The notes beneath the pieces are model-generated. The model was not told the DNA's origin, ran no database searches, and saw nothing but the letters and a program-made list of their open reading frames with translations. From Monodelphis domestica (lineage: Eukaryota > Chordata > Mammalia > Didelphimorphia > Didelphidae), in NCBI RefSeq assembly GCF_027887165.1, contig NC_077229.1, forward strand, positions 344,825,380-344,889,379: a stretch of 64,000 bases of DNA, read 5' to 3'. Shown in pieces: positions 22,081-33,245 of this stretch. The translations under genes and the position numbers were made by a program. Each line of letters begins with the position of its first letter. The first letter of the stretch is position 1.

Positions 22081-23880
22081 CCCCTTCAGTTCAATTAATT
22101 GCACCCAAAGTTCATTCTGGATCTTCTTGATGCAGTGTAGGTTTCTGAAGGCATCTTTCTCCAAACAGTTCATTTTCTGAATTCAAGGAGTTAGCAAGCT
22201 TCTTTTCCTGAAAATTTTCTCAAACAAAATTTTAAATTACAGATTTTATGAAAATATAATACAATCCCCCTGAAGAGGGTGTTCACCAACACCCAGATCA
22301 GTTCAGGATACATGGTTGAGTTATGGGGGTATATGAATCCATTATCAAAAGAAAAATCAAAAACATAGAAAGAAAAATAAATAGAAGAAAAATTAAAATA
22401 TCAAAAGTCTATGTATATAAAATTCTGCATGAAACAAGAATAAATTCATAATAGGCCCTTATATTGAGGTCCAGTTAAAGTAAATTTTTGTCCCACAAAT
22501 CTGTAGGACAAAAATGCAGTAATATTGCACTTACTCATTATAAGCCAGGACTACAGGAAGTTGTCATACTATAAGAGAGAAAAAAGGACTAGATTTTTGT
22601 GTAAAAGGGAAGTGTCGTTCCTTGGTTTGATTTTTCGTCATTTCTCAGGGATAAGAGAGTTAGAACAGCCAATTGTTAGGTGCCTTTGATAGAAAGTATT
22701 TCACAAGGAGTATGGTACAAGGAGTCCTGTGTCTTGTCAAATGCTGCAACCTTGAGTCTCACACTAGGTTCAAGTCCTTATGTATTGGTATAGAAGTTCA
22801 CCAATACCACCTGGATTGGTTTCTTTTTTTGACCTGTGTGCTCTTTTTTGGCTCTATTCAGTTTAAGTCTGTGCTTCTGTGGCACTATGTAGATGAAGTA
22901 TATGTTCCTTTTTTTTTTATCCCATTTCCTAGAATCAGACACAAACATTAATCACAGTCCCATAACATTTATCAATAAATGGCAGGTTACCATAGTCAAA
23001 AGCTTTTGCATATGCGTTTATATGCTAGGCAAATGGACAATCTTACCTTATTCTATTGCAAAAATCAAAACAGTTAAAAAAATTCTTCTCAATTCTGGTG
23101 ACAAGTGCTTCAAATGTAAAAAATGAGAGAAAAAATCAAATACTGTTTCACATATGCAGGAAGAAAAACAATAATTAAAAATGTATATATTTCACAATCA
23201 CAGAGGTGTAAAATATAGTTTACTTGCCAAAAAAAATAAAGATTCATTTCCTCTTTAACTTGCCATGATCTGTAGTGTGAGTGCAAATGAGGTAGAAAAG
23301 CAATAATACATTCAAGGAAAAAAAATTACAAAAGGTACATCGAGTCAATATAGATCACTAATTCAGGTTTTCTCTTTCGAGGTAATATATGTATTGTCCT
23401 ATAAGGGAAATTTGTTCAAGTAGAAAAATTAACCAAATACAATGCAATAAAATAGTATAGATTCAGCAATAGGGGGAAGTCTTATCACAATCAACAGTCA
23501 AATATAATCAGTATAGGCAATTCAACAGAGGGTACTCATTTTACATGGCTACAACAGATCCATGTGCCCCTTTCTCCAATTTTAATGGCTGTTGGTGTAG
23601 TCAATAGGAATTGGAACAGTCCATCATAAGCAGGTTCAGTCAAACCAGTACCTTTGAAATTCTTTATGTACATGCTATCACCTGGGTTTAAATCGTGAAG
23701 TGAGAAATCTATGGGAAATGAGAAATCTGAACAGCAGCTCCAGTCATGGAGTTCTCACAATTTCATTTGTAATTGTCTGATATATGTGGCAATGGTTGTA
23801 TTCATTCCTAACAATGATGGCAACCCGTAATTATATCATCATCTGAAGGAACATATCATGGAGAAGAAAATGTAGATTTT
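22081..23880 (-). mobile_element. Decayed class I (gammaretrovirus-like) ERV interior with integrase C-terminal domain
   Basis: The minus-strand translation of about 23530-23710 reads as the C-terminal domain of a gammaretrovirus-type integrase. It shows a LNPGD motif followed by a KNFKGTGLTEP-like segment, then LLTTPTA (23587-23607) and a GTWI block before HVK. Upstream on that strand (23711-23880) the sequence is also pol-like but frame-broken. 22081-23520, where env would lie, has no long open frame and no part I can assign. No gag, protease or RT was seen. It is an old, non-functional copy antisense to VPS4B. Confidence 0.7.
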
Positions 23881-23958
23881 TTTTTTTGGACACCAGAACT
23901 GAGTTTAGAATAATTAACTTGATTATCCTTTTAAAAAGTTATTTCATGGACATTTTCT

Positions 23959-24151
23959 TTCTTTCTTTCTGTCTTTTTTTAAACCATTATCTTCCATCTT
24001 GGAATCAATACTGTGTATTGGTTCCAAGGCAGAAGAGTGGTAAGGGCTAGGCAGTGGGGGTCAAGTGACTTATCTAGGATCACACAGCTAGAAAGTGTCC
24101 AAGGTCAGATTTGATCCTCCCGTCTCTAGGCCTGGCTCTCCCAGCTGCCCC
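23959..24151 (-). repeat. tRNA-headed marsupial SINE, reverse, with perfect 16-bp target duplication
   Basis: TTCATGGACATTTTCT lies at 23943-23958 and again at 24152-24167. Between them is a reversed SINE (TTTAAACCATTATCTTCCAT to CTCCCAGCTGCCCC). Its right edge is 178 bp upstream of the next VPS4B exon. Confidence 0.93.
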
Positions 24152-24328
24152 TTCATGGACATTTTCTACAAAGAAAATAAAATATTTGAATGGAAGACCT
24201 AATTCTGTCACAACATATTAAAATTTTTATCTAGCCAAACTTTGCATATGTAATTAAGATTATCACCTGCTTGTTCTTTCAGTTTTTAAAACACAAATAT
24301 GTTCTATGTTCCTTCTCGTATTTTTCAG

Positions 24329-24548
24329 ATTTGAAAAACGTATTTATATTCCTTTGCCTGAAGATCATGCCAGGACAGCAATGTTTAAGTTACATTTGGG
24401 GACCACACACAACAACCTATCAGAAGCAGACTTCCGAGAATTGGGAAAGAAGACAGATGGCTATTCAGGGGCTGACATCAGTATTATTGTACGAGATGCA
24501 CTGATGCAGCCTGTGAGGAAAGTGCAGTCAGCTACTCATTTCAAAAGA
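24329..24548 (+). CDS. VPS4B: VPS4B coding exon (AAA small domain)
   Basis: Exon of 220 nt reading [20 protein letters not shown], then [20 protein letters not shown], then a [20 protein letters not shown] segment and [20 protein letters not shown] is the sensor-2/small-domain hallmark of VPS4-type AAA proteins. Compared with the human protein as I recall it, several conservative changes sit in the EDHARTAM and [10 protein letters not shown] stretches. The acceptor is TTTTTCAG. The donor AAAAGA then GTAAGT is strong, and this boundary falls between codons. Confidence 0.97.
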
Positions 24549-24769
24549 GTAAGTTGATTAGAGCACTGTAGATGTTAGAACATGGTTTCAATATACTTCA
24601 CAAGCAGGTATTTATGCCTCATGATTTTACATAAGTATCATGAACTTTTTTCTAGTCTGTTTATTTTCATTTGGGATTAAACTGTCTTTAAATGCAATTT
24701 CCTTAATACAAGTAACTTTCACTCTTATAGAAAATAAAATTTCTAAATAGTCAGTAAACTTTTTGTTAC

Positions 24770-25320
24770 CAGCATACCTACTACATGTGCCAGGCATTGT
24801 GCTACATGCTTGGGAATACAAAGAAAGGTTAAAGATAAGTCTCAAGTAGCTCACAATCTAATGGGGGAGATAACATACAGACAAATATGTACAAACTATA
24901 TACAGGATAAATTGGAAATAACAGACACTAAAATAAGTGGGGATTAGGACGAGCTTCCTGTAGAAGGTGAAATTTTAGCTGGGACTTGAGGGAAGCTGTC
25001 AGGAAATGGAAATGAGGAAGAAGAGCATTCCAGGCATGGTGAACAGCAAGTGAAAATGCCCAGTCAGGAGTTGGAGGTTCTTTTTTCAGAAACAACCAGG
25101 AGGCCAGTGTCATTGGATAGTAGATTGTGTGTATAGAAGGATGTAAGGTGTAAGAAGACTGGAAAGGATTTGGGGAAGGTCCTGGTTATAAAGGGACCTT
25201 GAATGCCAAACACAGAATTTTTTATTTGATCCTGGAGGTGACAGTGATCTACTAGAGTTTACTGAGTAGGGAGCATTGCATGGTCAGACCTACACTGTAT
25301 TTAAGATTATTTTGACATCA
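24770..25320 (+). repeat. Ancient dispersed repeat, copy 3 (longest uninterrupted)
   Basis: Blocks in order: ATGTGCCAGGCATTGTGCTA, AATACAAAGAAAGGTTAAAG, CTAATGGGGGAGATAACATA, AGAGCATTCCAGGCATGGTG, CCAGGAGGCCAGTGTCATTG, TTTGATCCTGGAGGTGACAG and GCATGGTCAGACCTACACTG. The same order recurs in the copies at 42050 and 53590. Confidence 0.65.
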
Positions 25321-27748
25321 GTTCAAGGGTTTATTTAAATGGCTACCATAATTCTAAAAATTATTTTTATTTTCTATGAAATTTTATTTTAAATAATTAC
25401 AGTGTTGTTTATGACTAACATTAATGCATTTGTTCTAGTGTAAAGGCCTCAGAAGTAAAAACTATAGCAAAATCTCATTTGTGTAAGTGAAATACAAAAA
25501 CTACTAAAATGTTTCCGATTTGAATTATCTGCTATTTTTAGAATAAGATAATTTCTTTTAAACTGATAGCATAGGATTGAAACTGTTGCTAGTTTTTTGT
25601 TTCATCTCTTTTTAGCCTCAAGAATGAGACCAAAACTATAGGCATGTGGGTCATGATGGAATTTCCTTCCCTGGTTCTATAGACAAATTCTGGGTCTTAG
25701 AAAACTGACTAAGTTATTCAGGTCATCCTCAGTGCTGGCACTTATATTGAATGCTGGCTTCCTCAGGCAAGTCACCTATACTCTCTGTGCCTCGTTATCC
25801 TCACCAGTAAAATAGGAGGTTGAATGAGATGATCTTCTAGGTTTCATCTAGCCCTAAATCCTATGATTCAACATAATTTTGAGTTCAATACCACTACTCA
25901 CCTAAACCTAACCTAAACATTAGTATTGAAATTGGTGGGACATAATACCATTGACCCTGCTCAAAATTTGTATTGGCACAAATCTAGAAAACTTATTTAT
26001 GCTCTTTTCTGTAGTACTTGAGACAATCCATGTACCATAGCAATACACACACCCTTGCCAGTGGGACAGAAACGAACAACTCTCAGTTAATAGCAGTGTT
26101 TATCGAATACCTACTGTGTGTAGAGCTCTTTGTTAGGTTCTGATTTGATTTGATCATTCCTTGACTCAGTGTGTGAAACTACATTTATTTTTCAGAACAA
26201 GAGGGTATTTTTAAATTATGTGTAAGAGACTTACAGTTGCTCTTTTCCTTTGAATTTTTTCCTTACATTAAAATAAACAAAATCAGGGACATAATTACAA
26301 AATATAAATAGAATTAAAGTTAAAATAACTGACAGCTCTAAATCTTTAATTTTTTTTCCCTTAAATTGTGAGTTGTAAAAAAATACTGTTCATGTAAAAA
26401 TATTTTAGGGTATCTTTTAACAGCTCTGTATTTTAAAGCAGTTATGAATCATTGCTGAATTGCTTTGAAATAATATATTTTTAGATTTATTTAATTAGTT
26501 AATTTAGGATTTTTCCCCATAGTTACATGATTCATTGAAATAATATCTTTTGTCACATAATTTAGTTTCATATTTTAATTTTAGCAATTAGTTTTTTTTG
26601 AAAGTGACAGCAAGCCAATACATTAATCCTTTATGTATAGTAGAGCCACCAAACATCAGAGTATTCAGGATATGATGACATTCAGCTTTTGGGTTTTCCA
26701 AAGATGTTCAACAACTACAGAAGACATTTTATATGGTGTCTATCAGAATAAAGGATTTTCTAAAGATTGTGAGGTCCCACAGATGCCCTTATTTGATGTT
26801 GACTGTGTTGATTTTGTCTAGTTTCAGAGTACCATAGCATCTCCTCAGTGAGATCCACAACCACTCAAAAGAAATTTTTCTGACAATTCACACAGGAAAA
26901 TTCAAGTGGATCAAGACTACCCATGTCTAAATTGTACCACATATAACATACTGGGAAGTCCATTGAGTTAGTTATTAAATGGATGGATCTTAGAACAGCC
27001 CTGCAGATGGATAGTGAACTGAGCATAGCCTGAATAGCAAGAAGACAGCATATTCAGGTTGCACTTAGGAGATTGTGAGATGCTTTCAGCAGTTCCCAGT
27101 TTCTCCTTGATAGAAAAAAAACCTATTTTTTAATACCAATATTATTTTAGCAGTGTCATCTATTCATACCCACTTTGAGTTTCTTCACTTTTTTAGGCTA
27201 CCCTCAATTGTGATTTCTGGGCAGCTTAAAGAACACTGGAAAAACTCATGGTGGTATGAGTAGATTATAGTATATTACCATTGATTATTTACTTGCAAAA
27301 AGTGGTCATTCAGGAATGCAAAATCATAAAAGGAGATGATCTGGTCATGAGCAAGAATAACAGGTGAACATTCTGTGTGCTACCCTCACTGCTAATGGGC
27401 ATAGAGGAAGAACTTCATCATGTTGGATAGAGCTTATGTGGAGGATTTATAAGGCTTAACATGGTTAAGAATTACTCAGGATGAGGTGATGTAGATGTTT
27501 TGTCATCTGCACCATTGAAAGACAGTTTTATCAATGAGACCAAAAGCAAAAGTTATAGCATTCAGTGAACCATTTAGGAGACAAATCTTAAACTAAGCCT
27601 CTTGATAATTTAATGATTCATAATGATAAATTTTACTCATTTTTCATAGACAAAAAGATTTTCTTCATATTCTAAACTTTGTTGGCTATAATCTAGTTTC
27701 TTTTATTTCTCATTCAACTATAAGAATCCATACTATTATTTTTTCAAG
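25321..27748 (+). other. VPS4B intron, partly unexplained
   Basis: Contains a forward MIR at about 25720-25870 and a scrap of reversed L1 3' end at about 26475-26540. The stretch about 26590-27570 has a uniform, gene-like base composition with short broken frames but no family I can name. It may be an old retroelement or processed pseudogene. The rest is AT-rich. Confidence 0.4.
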
Positions 27749-27889
27749 GTTAGAGGTCCTTCACCCACTAATCCCAGTGTAATAGTAGAAGATTTGCTTA
27801 CTCCATGCTCTCCGGGTGATCCTGGTGCCATTGAAATGACATGGATGGATGTCTCTGGGGATAAACTTTTGGAGCCAGCTGTTTCCATG
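27749..27889 (+). CDS. VPS4B: VPS4B coding exon (beta domain region)
   Basis: Exon of 141 nt (47 codons, phase 0 at both ends) reading [20 protein letters not shown], then [20 protein letters not shown] and LEPAVSM. This is the VPS4-specific beta-domain insertion that binds LIP5/VTA1. The [10 protein letters not shown] stretch differs more from the recalled human protein (RADPNHLVDD) than any other part seen here. The acceptor is TTTTTCAAG, since the reading frame places the cut after AAG. The donor is ATG then GTTTGG, a weak GT donor lacking the usual A/G at +3 and GT at +5/+6. Confidence 0.95.
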
Positions 27890-27989
27890 GTTTGGACTTT
27901 TTATTTTGTCTTTTTTTAAAAAATGTTTTATTATGAAATGTTTGGGAACTGTTTTATGTATTTTGCAAGTAATAGTACAAAATTAGAGT

Positions 27990-28150
27990 CAATATGGAAT
28001 AATGGAGTGCTAGGCTGGGAGTCAGATAAAAGCTGAGTTCACATCCCACTTCTGATACTACTAGTTGTACTAATTGAAAGAGTCCTCTATTTGGAATCAT
28101 GGAACCTAAAACCAGGCTCTGCTACTTAACTGCCTATGTTGAATAAATCA
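27990..28150 (+). repeat. MIR, forward
   Basis: ATGGAATAATGGAGTGCTAG, GGGAGTCAGATAAAAGCTGA and CAGGCTCTGCTACTTAACTG, a decayed MIR or two fused MIR pieces. Confidence 0.55.
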
Positions 28151-28839
28151 CTTTTTGTTCCATGGTAATGCTTTATTAACATTTTTTGAGTATTCATATT
28201 CTGAATATAATCTGTACATAATAACTCATTTATATGTTTATGGAGATGTGCATCTACATGTTTACAATCAAAAGAAACTTGTATTGGGATAAGAATTTCT
28301 TTTTGTGCTAAATAATAGAAAGCTATACAAAAATTCTATATTCCAAAAGTTCATATTGAGTTACTGTGATTCCAAAGTATAGGATACTAAACTTGGTAAA
28401 ATGACACCAAAAGAGAGGTAAGAACGGGATAGAACATTCTTTTACCCATTTTTCTTTTTTCTTCTCATTTTGGACCTTCCTTAACAGTAGGTAAAGCTAT
28501 TTAATTATTGTTAGATTTGTAATTACTTCTTAGAGGCAGGAGCATCTTTTTGTGTTATTTTTCTCCTAACTTACTCAGCTTCCCTTTTTAAAAAAAACTA
28601 AATCCCAAAGTTTAGAAGGCTTATGCACGTAGAGGTCTTTTTTTCATACACTCTAAAATTATTAATATTCTATGAGGATTGTAAATTCTCAGGAGTTTGT
28701 TCTAAGAAGGGTGATTTTGTACAAGGTTGAGTATTTTTACTCTGCTTGGAATTTTGTTAACTAATTATGTACATATGTAAATATGTGTTAAATAGCTCAT
28801 GGATTTAATGTTTATAAACAAAAGTAACTGGAGCTTTTT

Positions 28840-30215
28840 GGTTTTTTCCCTCAAATTACATGTAAAAATTTTTTAACATTCATTTAAAAATTTTTTGAGT
28901 TCCAAATTATCTCCTTCCCTTCTTCCTCTCTTCTCTCCTTGAAAAGGCAAGCACTTTGATATAAATTGTAGTCATGCAAAACATTTCTACATCAGTCATG
29001 TTGTGAAAGAAAACAGCCACCCCCCCAAAAAAAAATAGAGTAAAAAGGAATGCTTCAATCTGCATTCAGATTCCATCAATTCATTTTTTAGAGGTGGCTA
29101 GTATTTTTCATCATAAATCCTTCAGAATTGCCTTGGATCATTACTGAGTATAGCTAAGTCATTCACCGTTGATCAGCATACAGTATTGCTGTTTCTGTGT
29201 ACAGTACTCTTCTGTGTCTGCTTACTTCATTCTGCATCAATTCATATAAATCTGAAAGCTTCAGTTCATGTAAGTTCTTTGATCCTCTTGCTCATCTTGT
29301 GTTAGAGCACAGTAGTATTCCATTACAGTCATATGCCAAAATTTGTTCAGTCATTCCACAATTGATGGACATTGTATTGGTATACAATTTCCAATTCTTT
29401 GCTACCACAAAAAGAGCTGCCATAAATACTTCTGTATATATGGGTCATTTTCCTTTTTCTTTCATCTGTTTAAGGGACAGACATAGTAGTGGTATTGCTG
29501 TGGTCAAAGAGTAGTAGTTTTATAGCCCTTTGGGCATAGTTCCAAATTATTCTCAAGAATAGTTGGATCAGTTTACAATTTCACCAGTAGTGCCTCATTG
29601 TCCCTAATTTTTCCACATTTATCATTTTCCCTTTTTTGGGGGGCCATATTAGACAATCTGATAGGTGTGAGGTGGTAATCAGGGTTGTTTTACTTTGCAT
29701 TTGTATACTCATTAATGATTAAGAAATTTTTTTCATGACTGTAAATAGCTTTGATTTCTTTTGAAGAAATGTTCTGTTCTGCCTATTCTGTTCTTAGTCT
29801 TTTGACCATTTATCAATTAAGTAAGAAGTTATATTCTTATAAGTTCAACTCAGTTCTCTGAGTCGAATATTTGAGAAATGAAGCCTTTATCAGAGAAACT
29901 TGCTGTAAACATTTTTTCCCAGTTTCCTGCTTTCCTTCTAACTTTGGCTACATTGGTTTAATTTGTGCAAAAGCCTTTTAATTTGATGTAATCAAAATGA
30001 TCATTTTACATCTCTTATTGCTCCTTATCCCTATTTGTTGTTTGATCATAAGTTTCTTCTTTTATGTATAAATCTGACAGGCAAATTATTCCATGCTCCC
30101 TTAATTTGCTTATTATATCACCCTTACATCTAAATCATGTACCTATTTTGATCTTATCTCAGTTACACAGTGAAAGATGTTGATCTACACCTAGTTTCTG
30201 TCAAACTGCTTTACA
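28840..30215 (-). mobile_element. L1 retrotransposon, old copy, antisense to VPS4B
   Basis: Reversed L1 3'UTR and ORF2 end: TAGTATTCCATTACAGTCAT, CACAATTGATGGACATTG, CTGATAGGTGTGAGGTGGTA, TTTGATGTAATCAAAATGAT and AAAGATGTTGATCTACACCT. More diverged than the L1s at 18163 and 47684. Confidence 0.85.
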
Positions 30216-30219
30216 ATGA

Positions 30220-31270
30220 GAAGTAGGTAGAGAAGAGCTGCCATGGGCAACCAGCCTGACATAGTAGATATAGTTGAAGTCCTGAGTCCAAGTTTTTCAA
30301 CACAGTTATATCATGGGCAAGTCACCATAAGTTACAGATGAGTTGTGTTGCAGATCAGCAGAAATTTAAGGTAGCTGAAGACAAGGTGAATTTCCTACAT
30401 AGGTAAAATCACAGGTCTGGACTCAAAAAATATATCTTTAGCCACTTTGCTTCTTATTAATCTTTTGGGGGAAGCATTTCTTAAAAAGACCTATTATTTC
30501 ATTGATATAAGCAGCTTATGGTGAAGAACTTCCTTTCTCAATACAAATGGCATCTCTGTAAGTTTTAGGCTTTGGGTTTTGTTTGGGACACTGAGAAGTT
30601 CATTGACTTGTTCAGAGGCATAACCAAATGCAACAGAAGTTGGACTTGAACCCAAGCCTTCCTGGCTCCAACAACAACTTTCTTCAGTCCCCTATGTCTT
30701 GCTGTCTCTCAGGACAGGCTTCATAGTTGAGCTATGATCAGGACTTTTCTTAGTGAACTTGATCATAGCTGTTCCTTATTTAACAGTGAACAAATTATAT
30801 GTTGAGTAGCTACTGTGTATTTGAAAATACAAGCAGCTAGATGGATAGAATGCCAACTTGAAGTCTAGAAGCCTCATTTGAGTTCAAATGTGGCCTCAGA
30901 CACTACTTATGTGACCACCCTGGGCAAGTCACTTAATTCTATTTGCCTCAGTTCCTCATCTGTAAAATGAGCTGGTGAAGGAAATGGCGAACAACTCCAG
31001 TATGTGATACAGTCTGTTTTCTCAAAGACATTAATCTGGTCATAAATATTACCTCATTTGTCATTAGTTACATGCTATGTTTATGGAAAAGAGACAGTAT
31101 ATCATAGTGGAGGAGTGGCTTAGAGTTCAAGGACTGTTCAAGACCCAACTCTTGAAATATACTGAGTGACTTTGGGAAAGTCATACCTTTCAGCCTCTCT
31201 TGGGCTAAATTGCAGAGCAGGTGTTGATCTGCGTTAAGGGACTTTTATCACTGAAAGTGCCATATTCTAA
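30220..31270. repeat. Cluster of MIR/THER/MAR1-type SINE fragments
   Basis: A THER-like piece at about 30220-30350, a reversed MIR at about 30590-30710 (TTGTTCAGAGGCATAACCAA, TTGGACTTGAACCCAAGCCT), a forward MAR1-like SINE at about 30830-31005 (CTGGGCAAGTCACTTAATTC, AAGGAAATGGCGAACAACTC), and a forward THER-like piece at about 31090-31270. Confidence 0.6.
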
Positions 31271-31522
31271 TAAAATTATAGGTCCTCTCCAAAGAAAATA
31301 ATGTTTATGGAGCAATCCATGCATTTGGTTCTAACTGTATTTGTGACACTTTTGTTAAGGGGAAAGAGTTCTTTTGTTTAATTCACTTAGGAATATATAA
31401 AAATTTTCTATGCCAAAAAAAATTAAAATAGAATGCCTAGTAATGGAATATTCTGGGTAATTTAGGGTTAAAAATTAATTCCTTTATGTTTCTACCTATG
31501 TTGATTGAAAATCTTTACACAT

Positions 31523-31742
31523 GGGGGCAGCTGGATAGCTCAGTGGATTTAAAGCCAGGCCCAGAGATGGGAGGGTCCTAGGTTCAAATGTGGCCTCAGA
31601 TACTTCCCTGCTGTATGACTTTGGGCAAGTCACTTGACCCCCATTGCCTAGCCCTTACCACTCTTCTGCCTTGTAACCAATACACAATATTGATTCCAAG
31701 GCGGAAGGTAAGGGTTTTTTAAAAAATTAAAAGGAAAAAAAA
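31523..31742 (+). repeat. tRNA-headed marsupial SINE, forward, with target duplication
   Basis: Full-length copy from GGGGGCAGCTGGATAGCTCA to GGCGGAAGGTAAGGGTTTTT plus an A-rich end. GAAAATCTTTACACAT (31507-31522) is repeated as GAAAATCTTTACAT at 31743-31756. Recent enough to keep both ends. Confidence 0.92.
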
Positions 31743-32250
31743 GAAAATCTTTACATATATACTGTCTTTTACAGCTTAAGTAGAATGTCCTAAACATCAT
31801 TTCATTCCTTCAGCAAATATTTTTTAAATGCCTGCTATGTAGGTACTGTGAGGGATAAAAAGGTCAATAAGATGCAGCCCTTGATCCACAGATTAGACTA
31901 TATCCTTTGAACTTCAGTTCTTAGTGTTATAGATTTAGGAAATAACAGGAAATTTGGCCAGAATGTATGCAAATAGTAATAATTACTGCAGATACTATCC
32001 TGGGATTTTTAAAAATTGTAATCTGTGTTATGTGTCCTCTTCCTATTTAGTATTTTCTTCTAAAAGAGAAATCCCTAAAAAACAAATCTTGATCATTTGA
32101 GTATATTGTTGCTTTTTTCATTCAAGTATCTAACTTTGGTGGGTAAGCTATAATTTTGACTTCTAAATTTTTAGTAAATTACTCAGTTAACAAAAGTATC
32201 GTGGGTTCATACAGCTCAGTGATGCTTTTTTCCCTTTTTTCTCTCAACAG

Positions 32251-32352
32251 CCTGATATGTTACGGTCATTAGCCAGCACAAAACCAACTGTTAATGAACA
32301 TGACCTGCTAAAATTAAAGAAGTTTACAGAAGATTTTGGTCAGGAAGGCTAA
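32251..32352 (+). CDS. VPS4B: VPS4B last coding exon
   Basis: Reads [20 protein letters not shown] then [13 protein letters not shown] and stop TAA at 32350. This is the C-terminal helix of VPS4, which packs back on the AAA core and is needed for oligomer assembly. The acceptor is CTCTCAACAG after a T-rich tract. Summed with the seven upstream exons, the 1039 nt equal the human length from residue 100 to the stop. Confidence 0.98.
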   Translation, partial: PDMLRSLASTKPTVNEHDLLKLKKFTEDFGQEG

Positions 32353-33245
32353 ACCAAAGACAACTAGTAAACAATTGGCCATAATTTTTCCTTCTTAGGC
32401 ACTCTTGCCTCTTTAGGATGGCACTCAAATGTTTGCAGATTTATCAAAAATGTTTCTTTTTCTTCTCCACAGGAGAATGAAGATCTCTTTTGAACGTTCC
32501 TTTATCTTTATGTTATTTTTCTTACAATTTCTAAAATCTCCTATTTAATAAGAAAAAAATGGTAAGACATTGGTACATGAAGAAATGAGTGACAAACCAA
32601 GTGGTAAATATTAGAACTCTCACATGAAAAGCAATGATGTCAACAGACTGTTGTTGGTTTATTTGTTTTCTTAATGTACCTGGCATAAAATATTGTCACA
32701 TAAAACCCGTGTTATGTGCTTTGGAGAAGAGATCTTCTTAAATATCATTTTCCTTCTAAATTAATTGATTATCCTACAAATGTTATTTTTATTTTCTTTT
32801 TTAATTAAAATTTTGGTGGAAAGAGATTACTGTAAAAAGCAAGGAACACTGTGATCAGACTTAGAAGATTTTTAACTATGTGGTGACCAGTACTCATTGA
32901 ACACTGATGGATTTTGTACTGGTGTTTTTTCTCTGTATGTATTTAAATATTGCCTTAAAAAAAGCAGTAAGCTTTTGTTTTTAACTTTACTAGTTCAAAA
33001 GAACCTTTCACTGTGCAATCTTGGAAAACGAATTAGACTTGACATCATCTTTATCCTGAAGAAGAAACTTCTTTATCCCAGGATCCTTTTAATAGCACGA
33101 TTTGACCAAAACAGAATTAAAATATATTTGTAATTTTTGGAATATCATGTCATAAAACACTAATGGAAAGCTTTAAAGTTGAGTGATCAGCCTTTCATTT
33201 GTGAGTGATAACATCCTTAAATAAACATACACAACATATATACAT
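32353..33245 (+). other. VPS4B: VPS4B 3'UTR
   Basis: AT-rich sequence after the TAA stop up to the first good poly(A) signal. It is free of recognised repeats, unlike the DNA on both sides, as expected of a transcribed UTR. A 78-codon frame at 32897-33133 is chance. Longer UTR forms are possible, since ATTAAA variants follow at about 33405 and 33830. Confidence 0.75.
33220..33225 (+). promoter_or_regulatory. VPS4B: Poly(A) signal AATAAA with GU-rich downstream element
   Basis: AATAAA is followed about 20 nt later by ACATGTGTATTGTGTGTGTA, a good GU-rich cleavage element. It lies 870 nt after the stop codon and is the best 3' end for VPS4B in the window. Confidence 0.75.
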
